A model generated the notes under the pieces. The model was not told where the DNA came from. It was given only the letters and a program-made list of their open reading frames with translations, and ran no database searches. The position numbers were made by a program, and so were the translations under genes. From positions 8,990,001 through 9,054,000 of the forward strand of contig NC_015957.1 in NCBI RefSeq assembly GCF_000147815.2: a stretch of 64,000 nt of DNA. The letters run 5' to 3'. The stretch's first letter is position 1. Each line of letters begins with the position of its first letter. The DNA comes from Streptomyces violaceusniger Tu 4113 (lineage in GTDB: Bacteria; Actinomycetota; Actinomycetes; Streptomycetales; Streptomycetaceae). Below, in pieces: positions 43,354-52,738 of the stretch.

Positions 43354-44763
43354 GTGTCATACCCGCCGACCACCGGCAGAGCCGCGCCGCCACCCGCGCC
43401 CGCGGCCCCGCCGCGGACCGCGTGGCGTGAGGGGCTCGACCGGGCGCGGGCGGCGGCGACGACCGAGCCCGGCCGGCTGCGCCTCATCGGGGCGGTGCTG
43501 GCCGCGCTGGTGGTCGCCTTCGGCGCGGTCACGGCCTGGCAGGTCTCCGACCGGCAGACCGCGGCGGACGCCGTGGCCGAGCGCAGCCAGCCGCTGAGCG
43601 CCGACGCGGCGCAGATCTACCACTCCCTGGCCGACGCGGACACCACGGCGACCCGTGGCTTCCTGGCGGGCGGCCAGGAGCCCGCCCAGGTCCGCCAGCG
43701 GTATGTGCGGGACATCGACACCGCCTCCAAGCTGCTGGTGAGCGCCGCCGCCAATACCGGGGGCTCGGCCTCCGCCCGCGAAGAGATACGGAAGATCAAC
43801 CAGCTATTGCCGGTCTACACCGGTCTGGTCGACTCCGCGCGCGCCAACAACCGCCAGGGGCTGCCGCTGGGCGGCGCCTATCTGCGCTATGCCAACGACA
43901 CCATGCGCACCCGGCTGCTGCCCGCCGCAGGCAGGCTCTATCAGGCCGAGACCGCCCGCCTCGGGGATGACTACGAGGACGCCGAGGCATGGCCGTGGGC
44001 GGCGATCGGCACCGGCCTGGTCGCCCTGGGCGCGCTGGGGTGGGCCCAGCGCCGCCACTACCAGCGGACGAACCGGGTGCTCAACCACGGCATGCTCGCC
44101 GCCACGGCCGCCTCCACGGTGGTGATGCTGTGGCTGGTGGTCGGCCATGCGGTCGCCAGCACCGAGCTCAGCGACTCCAACGACCACGGGGCGAAGTCCC
44201 TCCAGGTGCTCAACGAGGCGCGGATCGACTCCCTGCGGGCCCGCGCCGACGAGAATCTGACCCTGGTGGCGCGCGGCGCGGTCGTCGTCGACGAGGACGG
44301 CGCCAACAAGGGCAAGGACGCCTACGACGTCAGCTACGGCTCGCAGATGTCCGCGCTCGTGGGGAAGTCGTCCGGCGGCCGCCCCGCGGACGGCAGCCTG
44401 CTGGACAAGGCGCGCGCCCTCGCGGACGACGACGCGGGCCGCGAGCCGCTGGAGAAGGCCGCCGACCGGGTCAAGGAATGGCAGGTGCGGCACAAGGCCG
44501 CCCGCACCGCCGATGACGGGGGCGACTACAAGACGGCGCTGACCAAGGTCATCGGCGCCAAGGACAGCACCGGCGAGTCCTTCGACGCGGTGGACAGCCA
44601 GCTGGCCGAGGCCCTCGACCACGAGCAGCGGGAGTTCCAGCAGGCCGCCGACGACGGACGCGGCGCGTTCACCGCCATGGCACTGGGCGCCGGAGTGCTG
44701 GCCGTGCTGGGAGCCGCGGGCGCGGTGCTGGGCATAGGCCGCAGACTGTCGGAGTACCGATGA
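43354..44763 (+). CDS. glnX: GlnX-like membrane sensor protein
   Basis: A 469-residue membrane protein. GTG 43354 follows GGGGGAGG. A Pro-rich cytoplasmic start (1-40) precedes membrane helix 1 (RLIGAVLAALVVAFGAVTAW). An extracytoplasmic helical domain follows, rich in Ala and ending near residue 210. Two helices (WPWAAIGTGLVALGALGW; GMLAATAASTVVMLWLVVGHA), a second extracytoplasmic domain and a last helix near the C-terminus (AMALGAGVLAVLGAAGAVLG) complete it. The position directly before GlnH and near PknG matches mycobacterial Rv0412c/GlnX, which passes amino-acid signals from GlnH to PknG (from the literature I recall). The ATG of glnH overlaps its stop (ATGA). Confidence 0.8.
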   Translation: MSYPPTTGRAAPPPAPAAPPRTAWREGLDRARAAATTEPGRLRLIGAVLAALVVAFGAVTAWQVSDRQTAADAVAERSQPLSADAAQIYHSLADADTTATRGFLAGGQEPAQVRQRYVRDIDTASKLLVSAAANTGGSASAREEIRKINQLLPVYTGLVDSARANNRQGLPLGGAYLRYANDTMRTRLLPAAGRLYQAETARLGDDYEDAEAWPWAAIGTGLVALGALGWAQRRHYQRTNRVLNHGMLAATAASTVVMLWLVVGHAVASTELSDSNDHGAKSLQVLNEARIDSLRARADENLTLVARGAVVVDEDGANKGKDAYDVSYGSQMSALVGKSSGGRPADGSLLDKARALADDDAGREPLEKAADRVKEWQVRHKAARTADDGGDYKTALTKVIGAKDSTGESFDAVDSQLAEALDHEQREFQQAADDGRGAFTAMALGAGVLAVLGAAGAVLGIGRRLSEYR

Positions 44764-45815
44764 GGACGATGGGGGGCGGAAGCATGCGATCGCTGCGATC
44801 GGCCGCCGCGGTGACGGTATGCGCCCTGGGCGTGGCCACGGCCATCGCGGTGCCGGCGATGATGGACGACGGCGGCGACGCCGACAGCAAGGGCGGTGCG
44901 CCGCGCCCGCAGACGATGCGGGCCGACGCCGAGGCCGACGCCGAGGCCGAGGCCGCGGCGGACGGTTGCCGCGACCCCGAGGCGAGCCTGCGCCCGTCCA
45001 GCGCCAGCGGCCCGGCCATCAAGCGGATCAAGAACCGTGAGGTCAACGGCCATAAGCTCAACAAGCTGATCGCCGGCGTCGACCAGAACAGCTACCGCTG
45101 GGGATACCGCGATCCGGCCACCGGCGACCTCACCGGCTTCGACATCGACCTGGTGCGCGCCATAGCCGAGGACATATTCGGCGATCCGGACGCGGTCATC
45201 TTCCGCACCATCCCCACCAGTCAGCGCATCAAGGCCCTGCAGCAGGGCAAGGTGGACGTCGTGGTGCGCACCATGACCATCAACTGCGACCGGATCAAGG
45301 ACGTCGCGTTCTCCACCGCGTACTTCCAGGCCGGGCAGCAGGTGCTGGTCGCCGACGACTCGTCCATCACCGGCTACAACAAGACCCTGCGCGGCAAGAG
45401 GGTCTGCACCGCGCAGGGTTCCACCGCCGAGGCCGAGCTGGACAAGCCGGACACCGGGGCCGAGCATCTGGGCGCGATCAAGGTCAAGCCCGTTCCCAAC
45501 CAGCTCGATTGTCTGGTCAGGCTGCAACTCGGCCAGGTGGACGCGGTGATCACCGACAATGCGCTGGCGGCCGGCCAGGCGGCCCAGGACCCCTCCGTCA
45601 AGCTGGTCGGCTCGCGATTCACCGATGAGTTCTACGGCGTGGCGATGAACAAGGACGACGACGACCTGGTACGCCGGGTCAACAAGGTTCTGGAGAACTA
45701 CCGCCAGGGCGGTGCCGGCAGCCCCTGGATGCAGGCCTACCAGAAGTGGCTCGCCAAGGATTTCAGCACGGCACAGGAGAATCCGGTCCCACCCGCCCCC
45801 GAGTACAAGGACTAG
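44760..45815 (+). CDS. glnH: GlnH-like amino-acid-binding protein
   Basis: A 351-residue periplasmic-binding-protein-type sensor. Basic residues and a single hydrophobic segment (AAAVTVCALGVATAIAVPAMM) form a signal or anchor. The Cys here (VTVC) does not satisfy a lipobox, so this copy may be a membrane-anchored rather than a lipid-modified protein. An acidic/Ala linker (residues ~32-70) follows, then the SBP_bac_3 fold: NKLIAGVDQNSYRWGYRDPATGDLTGFDIDLVRAIAEDIFG, RVCTAQGST and LRLQLGQVDAVITDNALAAG. It should bind acidic or amide amino acids (Asp/Glu/Gln) and report to GlnX. No permease or ATPase is adjacent, which supports signalling rather than uptake. Confidence 0.85.
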   Translation: MRTMGGGSMRSLRSAAAVTVCALGVATAIAVPAMMDDGGDADSKGGAPRPQTMRADAEADAEAEAAADGCRDPEASLRPSSASGPAIKRIKNREVNGHKLNKLIAGVDQNSYRWGYRDPATGDLTGFDIDLVRAIAEDIFGDPDAVIFRTIPTSQRIKALQQGKVDVVVRTMTINCDRIKDVAFSTAYFQAGQQVLVADDSSITGYNKTLRGKRVCTAQGSTAEAELDKPDTGAEHLGAIKVKPVPNQLDCLVRLQLGQVDAVITDNALAAGQAAQDPSVKLVGSRFTDEFYGVAMNKDDDDLVRRVNKVLENYRQGGAGSPWMQAYQKWLAKDFSTAQENPVPPAPEYKD

Positions 45816-45943
45816 CGCCGGACCCGGACACATCGGGTACGTGCAAGGATCACGGACCGGCAAGGATTAGCACCCGCCTCACACGCGTAGGGATGACGCT
45901 GCAGACGGATCACACAACGGTTACGGACATGGAGAGGTGATCG

Positions 45944-47269
45944 ATGGGGGTCCCGGGACCCTTCCCCAGCTTCGCGGGGGCACCCGACGGCCCGGTCATG
46001 GGCCGTGAGGAGGTGGACCGCGCGCTGGCGAAGCTCGCCGCCGAACACGAGGCGATCGAGTCCTCGCTGCTCGCCCTCCAGGACCACGCGGGCAGAAGGC
46101 TTCTCGAGGGCGCCGAGCTCACGGGCGTCACCAAGGACCGGTGGTCCACCACCGAGCAGGCCATCTCTCTCCTCTGGAGCTACTTCGACGCGTACTCCGA
46201 GGCCCTCACCCGCGCCCGTGAGCTGCGATCCCGTCACCGCTGGCCAACCCAGGACGAGCTGACCGAGCTCACCGAGCTGCTGTGCGGCACCGCGATCACC
46301 CTGCCCAGCAGCGCCACCCTCGGCGGATCGCCCCTGCTCAGCGAGGAGTTGAGCCTGGACCGGCTGGTCGACCGGATGAACCGCTGGTACGCCGAGGCTC
46401 TTGGCGTCATCGTCAGCGCCGACGCCGTCTGGTCCGCGCTGCCCGCCCGGATCGACATGCTCTCCGCCGAGCTGCACCGCACCCGTTCGCTCGCCCACTC
46501 CGTCGGAGTGCGTCCCGGTGAGCACCCCTCGGGGGACGATCTGGAGCAGATCACCGCCGAGCTGACCGCGCTGCGCGCCGAAGTGGTCTCCGACCCGCTG
46601 GCCTTCTGGAAACCGGCCCGCGGCAGCTCCGCGCCCGGCGGCGGCAGCCCCGACACCCAGCGCTACGACCGCTCCGCCCGCGCCCTGGAGGATGTGCGAC
46701 GGGAGATCGAGGCGGTCCTGGATGTGCGGCAGGACGCCGAGCGGCGGCTGATGCGGCTGCGGGATGTGCTCTCCCGCGCCGATCGCACCCTGGCGGAGGC
46801 GCGCCAGGCGCGCGGTGAGGTGCTCGCGAAGATCGCGGCGTCGGAGGTGCCGGCCGTCAGCGGCCCGCCGACCGCGCTGCACGAGCAGTTGGTCGCCGCC
46901 GCCGACTACCGCAGGCGCTCCCAGTGGCACCGGCTCTCGCCGCTGCTGGAGAGCCTGGAGCAGCGCGCCGACGACGAATTGCTGCGGGCCCGCGAGTCGT
47001 TGACCGCGGTCACCGCGCCGCTGGCGGTCCGCGCCGAGCTGCGCGGCCGTCTCGACGCGTACAAGGCGAAGGTCGCCCGCCACGGCATGGCGGAGGATCC
47101 GATGCTGGTGGAGCGGTATGACGTGGCCCGCCGGATGCTGTGGAGCGCCCCGTGTGATCTGCGGGTGGCCGAGCAGGCCGTGCTGCGCTATCAGCAGGCG
47201 GCGGCCGAGGCCCTGGTGCCACGCCAGACGGGCCCGGCCGACGAAGGTATCGAGGGAGGCACGAAATGA
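45944..47269 (+). CDS. Alpha-helical/coiled-coil protein of the PknG module
   Basis: A 441-residue protein without any recognised domain. It is predicted to be almost entirely helical, with heptad-like stretches at about 20-110 (ALAKLAAEHEAIESSLLALQ; ALTRARELRSRH) and about 240-370 (ALEDVRREIEAVLDVRQDAE; RADDELLRARESL). A Gly/Ser linker near residue 225 separates two halves. There is no signal peptide or membrane segment. ATG 45944 is preceded by GGAGAGG. Its stop overlaps the pknG start (ATGA), so it is made with the kinase and may be a substrate, adaptor or scaffold. I do not know its function. Confidence 0.75.
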   Translation: MGVPGPFPSFAGAPDGPVMGREEVDRALAKLAAEHEAIESSLLALQDHAGRRLLEGAELTGVTKDRWSTTEQAISLLWSYFDAYSEALTRARELRSRHRWPTQDELTELTELLCGTAITLPSSATLGGSPLLSEELSLDRLVDRMNRWYAEALGVIVSADAVWSALPARIDMLSAELHRTRSLAHSVGVRPGEHPSGDDLEQITAELTALRAEVVSDPLAFWKPARGSSAPGGGSPDTQRYDRSARALEDVRREIEAVLDVRQDAERRLMRLRDVLSRADRTLAEARQARGEVLAKIAASEVPAVSGPPTALHEQLVAAADYRRRSQWHRLSPLLESLEQRADDELLRARESLTAVTAPLAVRAELRGRLDAYKAKVARHGMAEDPMLVERYDVARRMLWSAPCDLRVAEQAVLRYQQAAAEALVPRQTGPADEGIEGGTK

Positions 47270-49863
47270 CTGCGGCGGTCGCCGCCTGCCAGCGGCGTGA
47301 CTGCGGCGGGTCCTACGAGGACGTGGGCGGAGGCGAGCTGTACTGCGATGTCTGCGGTATGGCCCCGGTCGTCTCACCGCAGGGGTTGGTGGCCTCACCG
47401 CCCACCGGGATCACCGGGCAGGGCGGACCGGTCGGGGGCTCCTCGTCTTCGGGAGGAGGCTCGTCATCGGGCGGCGGATCCTCGTCGTCGGTCAGGGGCT
47501 CCTCCCTGTCGTCCGGCCAAGGATCCTCCCCGTTGTCCGGCCGGGACTCCTCGTCCGGCGCCTCGGGCCGGTCGCGTTCGGCACGCTCCTCCTCGTCCCG
47601 GCGCTCGGTGTCCGGGCGGCTGTCCCGCTCCATGTCCGGGCGGACCTCGTCGCGTTCGGTCTCGGTGCGCAGCTCCCGCTCCTCCACCTCGGCCTCCTCG
47701 GGGCGGAACGCACTGGGCGCCGGTCTGGTCAGCGTCCCGGATGTGCCGCGCCCCGATCCGCGGACGGCGGTGCTCGCGGACCCCGAGGTCCCCGAGCGGA
47801 AGCGGTTCTGCAGCCGCGGGGACTGCGGTGCCCCGGTGGGCCGCGCCCGCGGCGAGCGGCCGGGCCGCACCGAGGGGTTCTGCACCAAATGCGGCCATCC
47901 GTACTCGTTCGTACCGAAGCTGAACCCCGGTGACATCGTCCACGGCCAGTACGAGGTCGCGGGCTGTCTGGCGCACGGCGGGCTCGGCTGGATCTATCTG
48001 GCCATCGACCGCGCGGTCTCGGACCGCTGGGTGGTCCTCAAGGGCCTGCTGGACACGGGCGACGAGGAGGCCCTGGCGGCCGCCGTCTCCGAGCGCCGCT
48101 TCCTCGCCGAGATCGAGCACTCCAACATCGTCCGGATCTACAACTTCGTCGAGCATCTCGACCAGCGCACCGGCAGCCTCGACGGCTACATCGTCATGGA
48201 GTACGTGGGCGGCAAGTCCCTCAAGGACATCGCCAACGCCCTGCGCACCACCGACGGCCGGCGCAATCCGCTGCCCGTCGAGCAGGCCTGCGCCTACGGC
48301 ATCGAGGCCCTGGAGGCGCTCGGCCATCTGCACAGCCGCAATCTGCTCTACTGCGACTTCAAGGTCGACAACGCCATTCAGCAGCAGGACCAGCTCAAAC
48401 TGATCGACATGGGCGCGGTCCGGCGGATGGACGACCACGACAGCCCCATCTACGGAACGGTCGGCTACCAGGCCCCCGAGATCGCCGAGACCGGCCCGTC
48501 GGTCGCCTCCGATCTCTACACGGTGGCGCGCACCCTGGCCGTGCTCACCTTCGACTTCCAGGGCTATACCAACGTCTTCGTGGACAGCCTGCCGGACCCC
48601 GAGCACATCGAGGTCTTCCGGCGCTATGAATCCTTCTACCGGCTGCTGGTGCGGGCCACCGACCCGGACCCGGGGCGCCGCTTCGCCTCCGCGCGGGAAA
48701 TGGCCGACCAGCTCACCGGGGTGCTGCGAGAGGTCGTGGCGCTGCAGACCGGGCGGCCCCGGCCGGCCCTGTCCACCCTCTTCGGACCCGAACCACGCGT
48801 CGTGGACACCGAGTTGTTCGCCGACGACGGCCAGGATCCGTCCCTGCTGGGCGCCCGGCCCATCGGCCGGGGTGCCACCGCGCCCGTCCCCGCGCAGCGG
48901 CCGCCGGGCCCGCTGGCCCTGCCGCTGCCCGCCATCGCCACGTTGGAAGGGGGAGCCACCGCGCTGGCGCTCCCGGTGCCGCTGGTGGACCCGGACGACC
49001 CCAACGCCGGGTTCCTGGCCGGGCTGCTGGCCGCCGAGCCCGCCGAGATGAGCGCCGCGCTGCGGACCGCGCCCGTCGACTCGGTCGAGCTGCGGCTGCG
49101 CCGGGTCCGCGCCCAGCTCGAGCTGAGCCAGGAGCAGGACGCGGGCGTCGCGCTCACCGGTCTGGAGGCCGCGTACAGCGACGACTGGCGGATCGTCTGG
49201 TACCGGGGGCTGCACGCGCTGGCCACCGGCGACCGCGAGACGGCTGCGCTCTCCTTCGACGGCGTCTACGACGCGTTCCCCGGTGAGCCCGCGCCCAAGC
49301 TGGCGCTCGGCGTCTGCGCCGAGGTCCTCGGCCAGTTGGACAACGCGGCGGAGTACTACCGGCTGGTGTGGGCCACCGACCCGAGCTTTGTGAGCGCCGC
49401 CTTCGGCCTCGCCCGGGTCCTGCTGTGCTCCGGGGACCGGGCGGGCGCGGTGCGGGCCCTGGAATCGGTCCCGGAGTCCTCGATCCACTACACGGCGGCG
49501 CGGGTCGCCGCCGTAAGGGCCCGGCTGCGCCAGCGCGCCCCATACGACGCCCTGCTGGGCGATCTGGCGGCCTCGGCCGCCCAGGTCGAGCGGCTGGGCG
49601 AGTTCGGGCTGGACGCGGTGCGGCGCGAGCGGCTGCGTACGGAGGTCCTGGGCAGTGCCCTGGATTGGGTACTGTCCGGCAGCAGCGGGGCGCCCCCGGG
49701 ACACAACCGGCCGCCTCTGCTCGGCAGCAGCCTCGACGAGCGCGGGCTGCGCTTGGGATTGGAGCGCTCGTACCGGGTACTCGCCAGACTCGCGCAGCGA
49801 GGCGAGGAGAGGATCGAACTGGTGGAGCGGGCCAACCGTTTCCGCCCCAGGACGTGGGTGTGA
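47266..49863 (+). CDS. pknG: PknG-like serine/threonine kinase with two zinc-knuckle pairs and TPR domain
   Basis: An 865-residue soluble kinase. Two N-terminal Cys clusters are seen: Cys8/Cys13/Cys27/Cys30 and Cys182/Cys187/Cys206/Cys209. A Ser/Gly/Arg-rich linker (about residues 60-150) lies between them. The kinase domain starts around Tyr229 (YEVAGCLAHGGLGWIYLAID), with Lys259 in VVLKGL. The catalytic loop is LLYCDFKVDNAIQ (Asp364) and the metal loop LIDMGAV (Asp381), both PknG-like. HRD is replaced by YCD and Pro by Val, unlike most Hanks kinases. The C-terminal ~330 residues are TPR-like. It likely responds to GlnH-GlnX and controls central nitrogen/2-oxoglutarate metabolism through FHA proteins, as PknG-GarA does elsewhere. 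Confidence 0.9.
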   Translation: MTAAVAACQRRDCGGSYEDVGGGELYCDVCGMAPVVSPQGLVASPPTGITGQGGPVGGSSSSGGGSSSGGGSSSSVRGSSLSSGQGSSPLSGRDSSSGASGRSRSARSSSSRRSVSGRLSRSMSGRTSSRSVSVRSSRSSTSASSGRNALGAGLVSVPDVPRPDPRTAVLADPEVPERKRFCSRGDCGAPVGRARGERPGRTEGFCTKCGHPYSFVPKLNPGDIVHGQYEVAGCLAHGGLGWIYLAIDRAVSDRWVVLKGLLDTGDEEALAAAVSERRFLAEIEHSNIVRIYNFVEHLDQRTGSLDGYIVMEYVGGKSLKDIANALRTTDGRRNPLPVEQACAYGIEALEALGHLHSRNLLYCDFKVDNAIQQQDQLKLIDMGAVRRMDDHDSPIYGTVGYQAPEIAETGPSVASDLYTVARTLAVLTFDFQGYTNVFVDSLPDPEHIEVFRRYESFYRLLVRATDPDPGRRFASAREMADQLTGVLREVVALQTGRPRPALSTLFGPEPRVVDTELFADDGQDPSLLGARPIGRGATAPVPAQRPPGPLALPLPAIATLEGGATALALPVPLVDPDDPNAGFLAGLLAAEPAEMSAALRTAPVDSVELRLRRVRAQLELSQEQDAGVALTGLEAAYSDDWRIVWYRGLHALATGDRETAALSFDGVYDAFPGEPAPKLALGVCAEVLGQLDNAAEYYRLVWATDPSFVSAAFGLARVLLCSGDRAGAVRALESVPESSIHYTAARVAAVRARLRQRAPYDALLGDLAASAAQVERLGEFGLDAVRRERLRTEVLGSALDWVLSGSSGAPPGHNRPPLLGSSLDERGLRLGLERSYRVLARLAQRGEERIELVERANRFRPRTWV

Positions 49864-49866
49864 TCG

Positions 49867-51222
49867 ATGTCGCAGATGCCGCAGCCGGCCCGGCTGTCAG
49901 CCTGCCCGACCTGTGATGAGCCGCCGCAGGCGGGGGACAGATACTGCGATCAGTGCGGTGCCGATCTGACGGCGGCGGCCGCGCCGGCGGCGCCGACGCC
50001 CGGCGACCGGCCGGTGCCGCCGCAGTCGAACGGCGCGGCGCGGTCCCCCCACCCGGAGCCGGAGCCGGACGACTACGAGCTGGCCGCCCCGGTCCCCGAC
50101 GGGTACGGACAGCCGGCCGATCCGCGGGCCGCGGAGGCGCTCGGCGCGCCCGAGGCGGCGCCACCCACCGAGACCGGCACCCCCCCGGAGATCGACACGG
50201 GGGCCAACGCGAGTACGCACACCAGCGCGGCGACCAGCACGGGCAGCATGGCGGGCACCGACACCGGGGCGGACCCCCGGCTGCCCGGCGGCGAGCACCG
50301 CGCCCGGTGCACCGCGTGCCAGGAGGGCACCATCGACCAGGACGGATACTGCGAGCGCTGCGGACACGCCCAGGCACGCGAACGCGACCATATGGAGAGC
50401 GAGTTGGAGGGCATCGCCGCGGCCACCGACCGAGGGCTGCGCCATCACCGCAATGAGGACGCGTTCGCGGTGTCCGCCGCCGCGCTGCCCGACGGCTCAC
50501 CGGTCATGGTCGCCGTGGTGTGCGACGGCGTCTCCTCGGCCACCCGCCCCGACGAAGCCTCGGCCGCCGCGGCCCATGTGGCCGGTGAGGCGCTGCGGGC
50601 CTCGCTGCCGCGCGGCGCCCACCCCCAGCAGGCCATGAACGAGGCGATCGTCGCCGCCGCCGAGGCGGTCAACTCGCTGGCCATGGAGACCGGCGCGGCC
50701 CCTGCCCACCCCGAGGGCCAGCGCCATCAGAACGCACCGGCCTGCACCATCGTCAGCGCCGTCGTCACCAGCGACATCCTCACCATCGGCTGGGTCGGCG
50801 ACAGCCGCGCCTACTGGGTCCCCGACGACCGTACGGCCCCGCCGGCCCGGCTCACCGAGGACGACTCCTGGGCGGCCCAGATGGTGGCCGCGGGGCTGAT
50901 GTCGGAGGCGGAGGCGTACGCGGACCAGCGCGCCCACGCCATCACCGGCTGGCTCGGGGCGGACGCCTATGAGCTGGAGCCCCACACCGCCTCCTACAAA
51001 CCGGACCGGCCGGGCGTCGTGGTGGTGTGCACCGACGGGCTGTGGAACTACGCCGAATCGGCGGAGCAGATGGCCCGCGCGGTGCCGTCGGACGCCCGTT
51101 CCCGGCCGCTGAACAGCGCCCAGATCCTGGTCGGCCACGCCCTCGACGGCGGGGGCCACGACAACGTAACAGTGGCGGTCGTGCCGTTCCCCGCGGCCCC
51201 GGGCCGGGCAGGATCCGCCTGA
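49867..51222 (+). CDS. PP2C-family protein phosphatase with N-terminal zinc knuckles
   Basis: A 451-residue protein. Two CxxC pairs come first: Cys13/16 with Cys27/30 (CPTCDEPPQAGDRYCDQC), and, after a Pro/Ala-rich linker, Cys148/151 with Cys162/165 (CTACQEGTIDQDGYCERC). The phosphatase domain follows, with RHHRNEDAF (Asp198), VVCDGVSSATRP (Asp220), IGWVGDSRAYW, CTDGLWNY and the terminal GGHDNVTVAV. These are all the metal-binding Asp residues of an active PP2C. It should reverse phosphorylation by the PknG-like kinase that ends three bases upstream. The arrangement of kinase, phosphatase and FHA reader suggests a self-contained circuit. Confidence 0.9.
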   Translation: MSQMPQPARLSACPTCDEPPQAGDRYCDQCGADLTAAAAPAAPTPGDRPVPPQSNGAARSPHPEPEPDDYELAAPVPDGYGQPADPRAAEALGAPEAAPPTETGTPPEIDTGANASTHTSAATSTGSMAGTDTGADPRLPGGEHRARCTACQEGTIDQDGYCERCGHAQARERDHMESELEGIAAATDRGLRHHRNEDAFAVSAAALPDGSPVMVAVVCDGVSSATRPDEASAAAAHVAGEALRASLPRGAHPQQAMNEAIVAAAEAVNSLAMETGAAPAHPEGQRHQNAPACTIVSAVVTSDILTIGWVGDSRAYWVPDDRTAPPARLTEDDSWAAQMVAAGLMSEAEAYADQRAHAITGWLGADAYELEPHTASYKPDRPGVVVVCTDGLWNYAESAEQMARAVPSDARSRPLNSAQILVGHALDGGGHDNVTVAVVPFPAAPGRAGSA

Positions 51223-51244
51223 CGGTCGCCAAGGAGCGGATGAC

Positions 51245-52669
51245 ATGGCCCATTTCTCGACGCCCGACGCGCCGCGGTTCTCGGTCGAGGTCTATCAGAA
51301 CGAGTACCTCCCCGAGGGAGGCAGCGAGGTGAACGCGATCATCACCGTCACCTCGTCCGGCGGCGGAGCCGCGGGAGGCCCGCCGGCCCCCGCTCCCGCC
51401 GCCGCCCCCGAGGCGTACGACGGTGTCCCCGGCGTGTATGACGGTGTCCCCGGCGCGCACGACGGCGGGGGCGTCCGGGGCGGTGCCGCCGCCCGCGCGG
51501 CCGTGGTGATCATGGTGGACTGCTCCGGCTCGATGGACTATCCGCCCACGAAGATGCGCCATGCGCGGGAGGCGACCGCCGCCGCCATCGACACGGTGCG
51601 CGACGGCGTCGCCTTCTCCGTGGTGGCGGGCACCCACAAGGCGGTCGAGGTCTTCCCGGGCAACGGGCGGCTGGCCATCGCCGATCCGCTCACCCGCGCC
51701 CAGGCCAAGGACGCGCTGCGGAGCCTGAGTCCGGGCGGCGGCACCGCGATCGGCACCTGGCTGCTGCTGGCCGACCTGCTGCTCGGCTCCGCCGATGCCA
51801 CGATCCGGCACGGCATTCTGCTCACCGACGGCCGGAACGAGCACGAGGAGCCGCAGCGGCTGCGGGCCGTACTCGACGCCTGCGCGGGCCGCTTCACCTG
51901 CGACGCCCGCGGGGTGGGCACGGACTGGGAGGTCGAGGAGGTCACCGGGATCGCCTCCGCCCTGCTCGGAACGGCCGATATCGTCGCCGATCCCGCCGGG
52001 CTCTCCGCGGACTTCACGCGGATGATGGAGGCGGCGATGGGCAAGGAGATCGCCGACGTCAGCCTCCGGCTGTGGACACCCAGGGGCGCCGAAGTGGCGT
52101 ATGTGAAACAGGTCGCACCGACGGTCGAGGATCTGACCGCCCGCCGCGTCGAAGCCGGTCCCCGTGCGGGCGACTATCCCACCGGGTCCTGGGGCGATGA
52201 GTCCCGCGACTACCACCTGTGTGTGAGAGTTCCGGCGGCGGAGGTCGGCCAGGAGATGCTCGCGGCCAGGATGTCCCTGGTCCAGCCGCCGCCCGACGGC
52301 GTCGGCAGCCCGCCGAGCCCGCTGGCACAGGGGCTGGTGCGCGCGGTCTGGACGGCTGACCTGGCCGTCTCCACCGCGATGAATCCGCAGGTGGCGCACT
52401 ATACGGGCCAAGCCGAACTGGCCCAGGTCATCCAACAGGGCATGATTGCCCGCAAGTCCGGCGATGCCGAACAGGCGACCGCGAAGCTGGGGCGTGCCGT
52501 ACAGCTGGCGACCGCATCGGGGAACGAGGACACGGCGAAACTGCTTGCGAAGGTGGTGGACGTCCTCGATGTGGCGGCAGGTACTGTGCGACTGAAGGCG
52601 AAGGTCGCGGAGGCGGACGAGATGACACTCGAAACGCGCTCCACCAAGACAGTTCGCGTCAAGAAGTAG
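51245..52669 (+). CDS. von Willebrand factor A-domain protein
   Basis: A 474-residue cytoplasmic protein with no signal peptide. It starts FSVEVYQNEYLPEGGSEVNAI, a beta domain, then a Gly/Ala/Pro-rich stretch. The vWA domain opens with the metal-ion-dependent adhesion site MVDCSGSMDYPP (Asp92, Ser94, Ser96); the second MIDAS loop is GGGTAIGTW and the third LLTDGRNEHEE. A C-terminal helical region of about 90 residues ends RSTKTVRVKK. Start ATG 51245 has AAGGAG eight bases before. In other bacteria vWA (TerY-like) proteins cluster with PP2C and kinase genes; it may act as a metal-dependent assembly platform for the signalling complex. Confidence 0.88.
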   Translation: MAHFSTPDAPRFSVEVYQNEYLPEGGSEVNAIITVTSSGGGAAGGPPAPAPAAAPEAYDGVPGVYDGVPGAHDGGGVRGGAAARAAVVIMVDCSGSMDYPPTKMRHAREATAAAIDTVRDGVAFSVVAGTHKAVEVFPGNGRLAIADPLTRAQAKDALRSLSPGGGTAIGTWLLLADLLLGSADATIRHGILLTDGRNEHEEPQRLRAVLDACAGRFTCDARGVGTDWEVEEVTGIASALLGTADIVADPAGLSADFTRMMEAAMGKEIADVSLRLWTPRGAEVAYVKQVAPTVEDLTARRVEAGPRAGDYPTGSWGDESRDYHLCVRVPAAEVGQEMLAARMSLVQPPPDGVGSPPSPLAQGLVRAVWTADLAVSTAMNPQVAHYTGQAELAQVIQQGMIARKSGDAEQATAKLGRAVQLATASGNEDTAKLLAKVVDVLDVAAGTVRLKAKVAEADEMTLETRSTKTVRVKK

Positions 52670-52738
52670 CACATAACCAGCACTCACGTAGCACTTCTCG
52701 GCAGAAACACCGAGAAAGCCACAAGAGGGGGATCCGAC

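Noticed and set aside
47313..47936. Glu/Asp/Arg-rich 207-codon minus-strand frame in the kinase linker
   Set aside because: It is the complement of the Ser/Gly-rich linker codons; no start signal, and the plus-strand kinase is certain.
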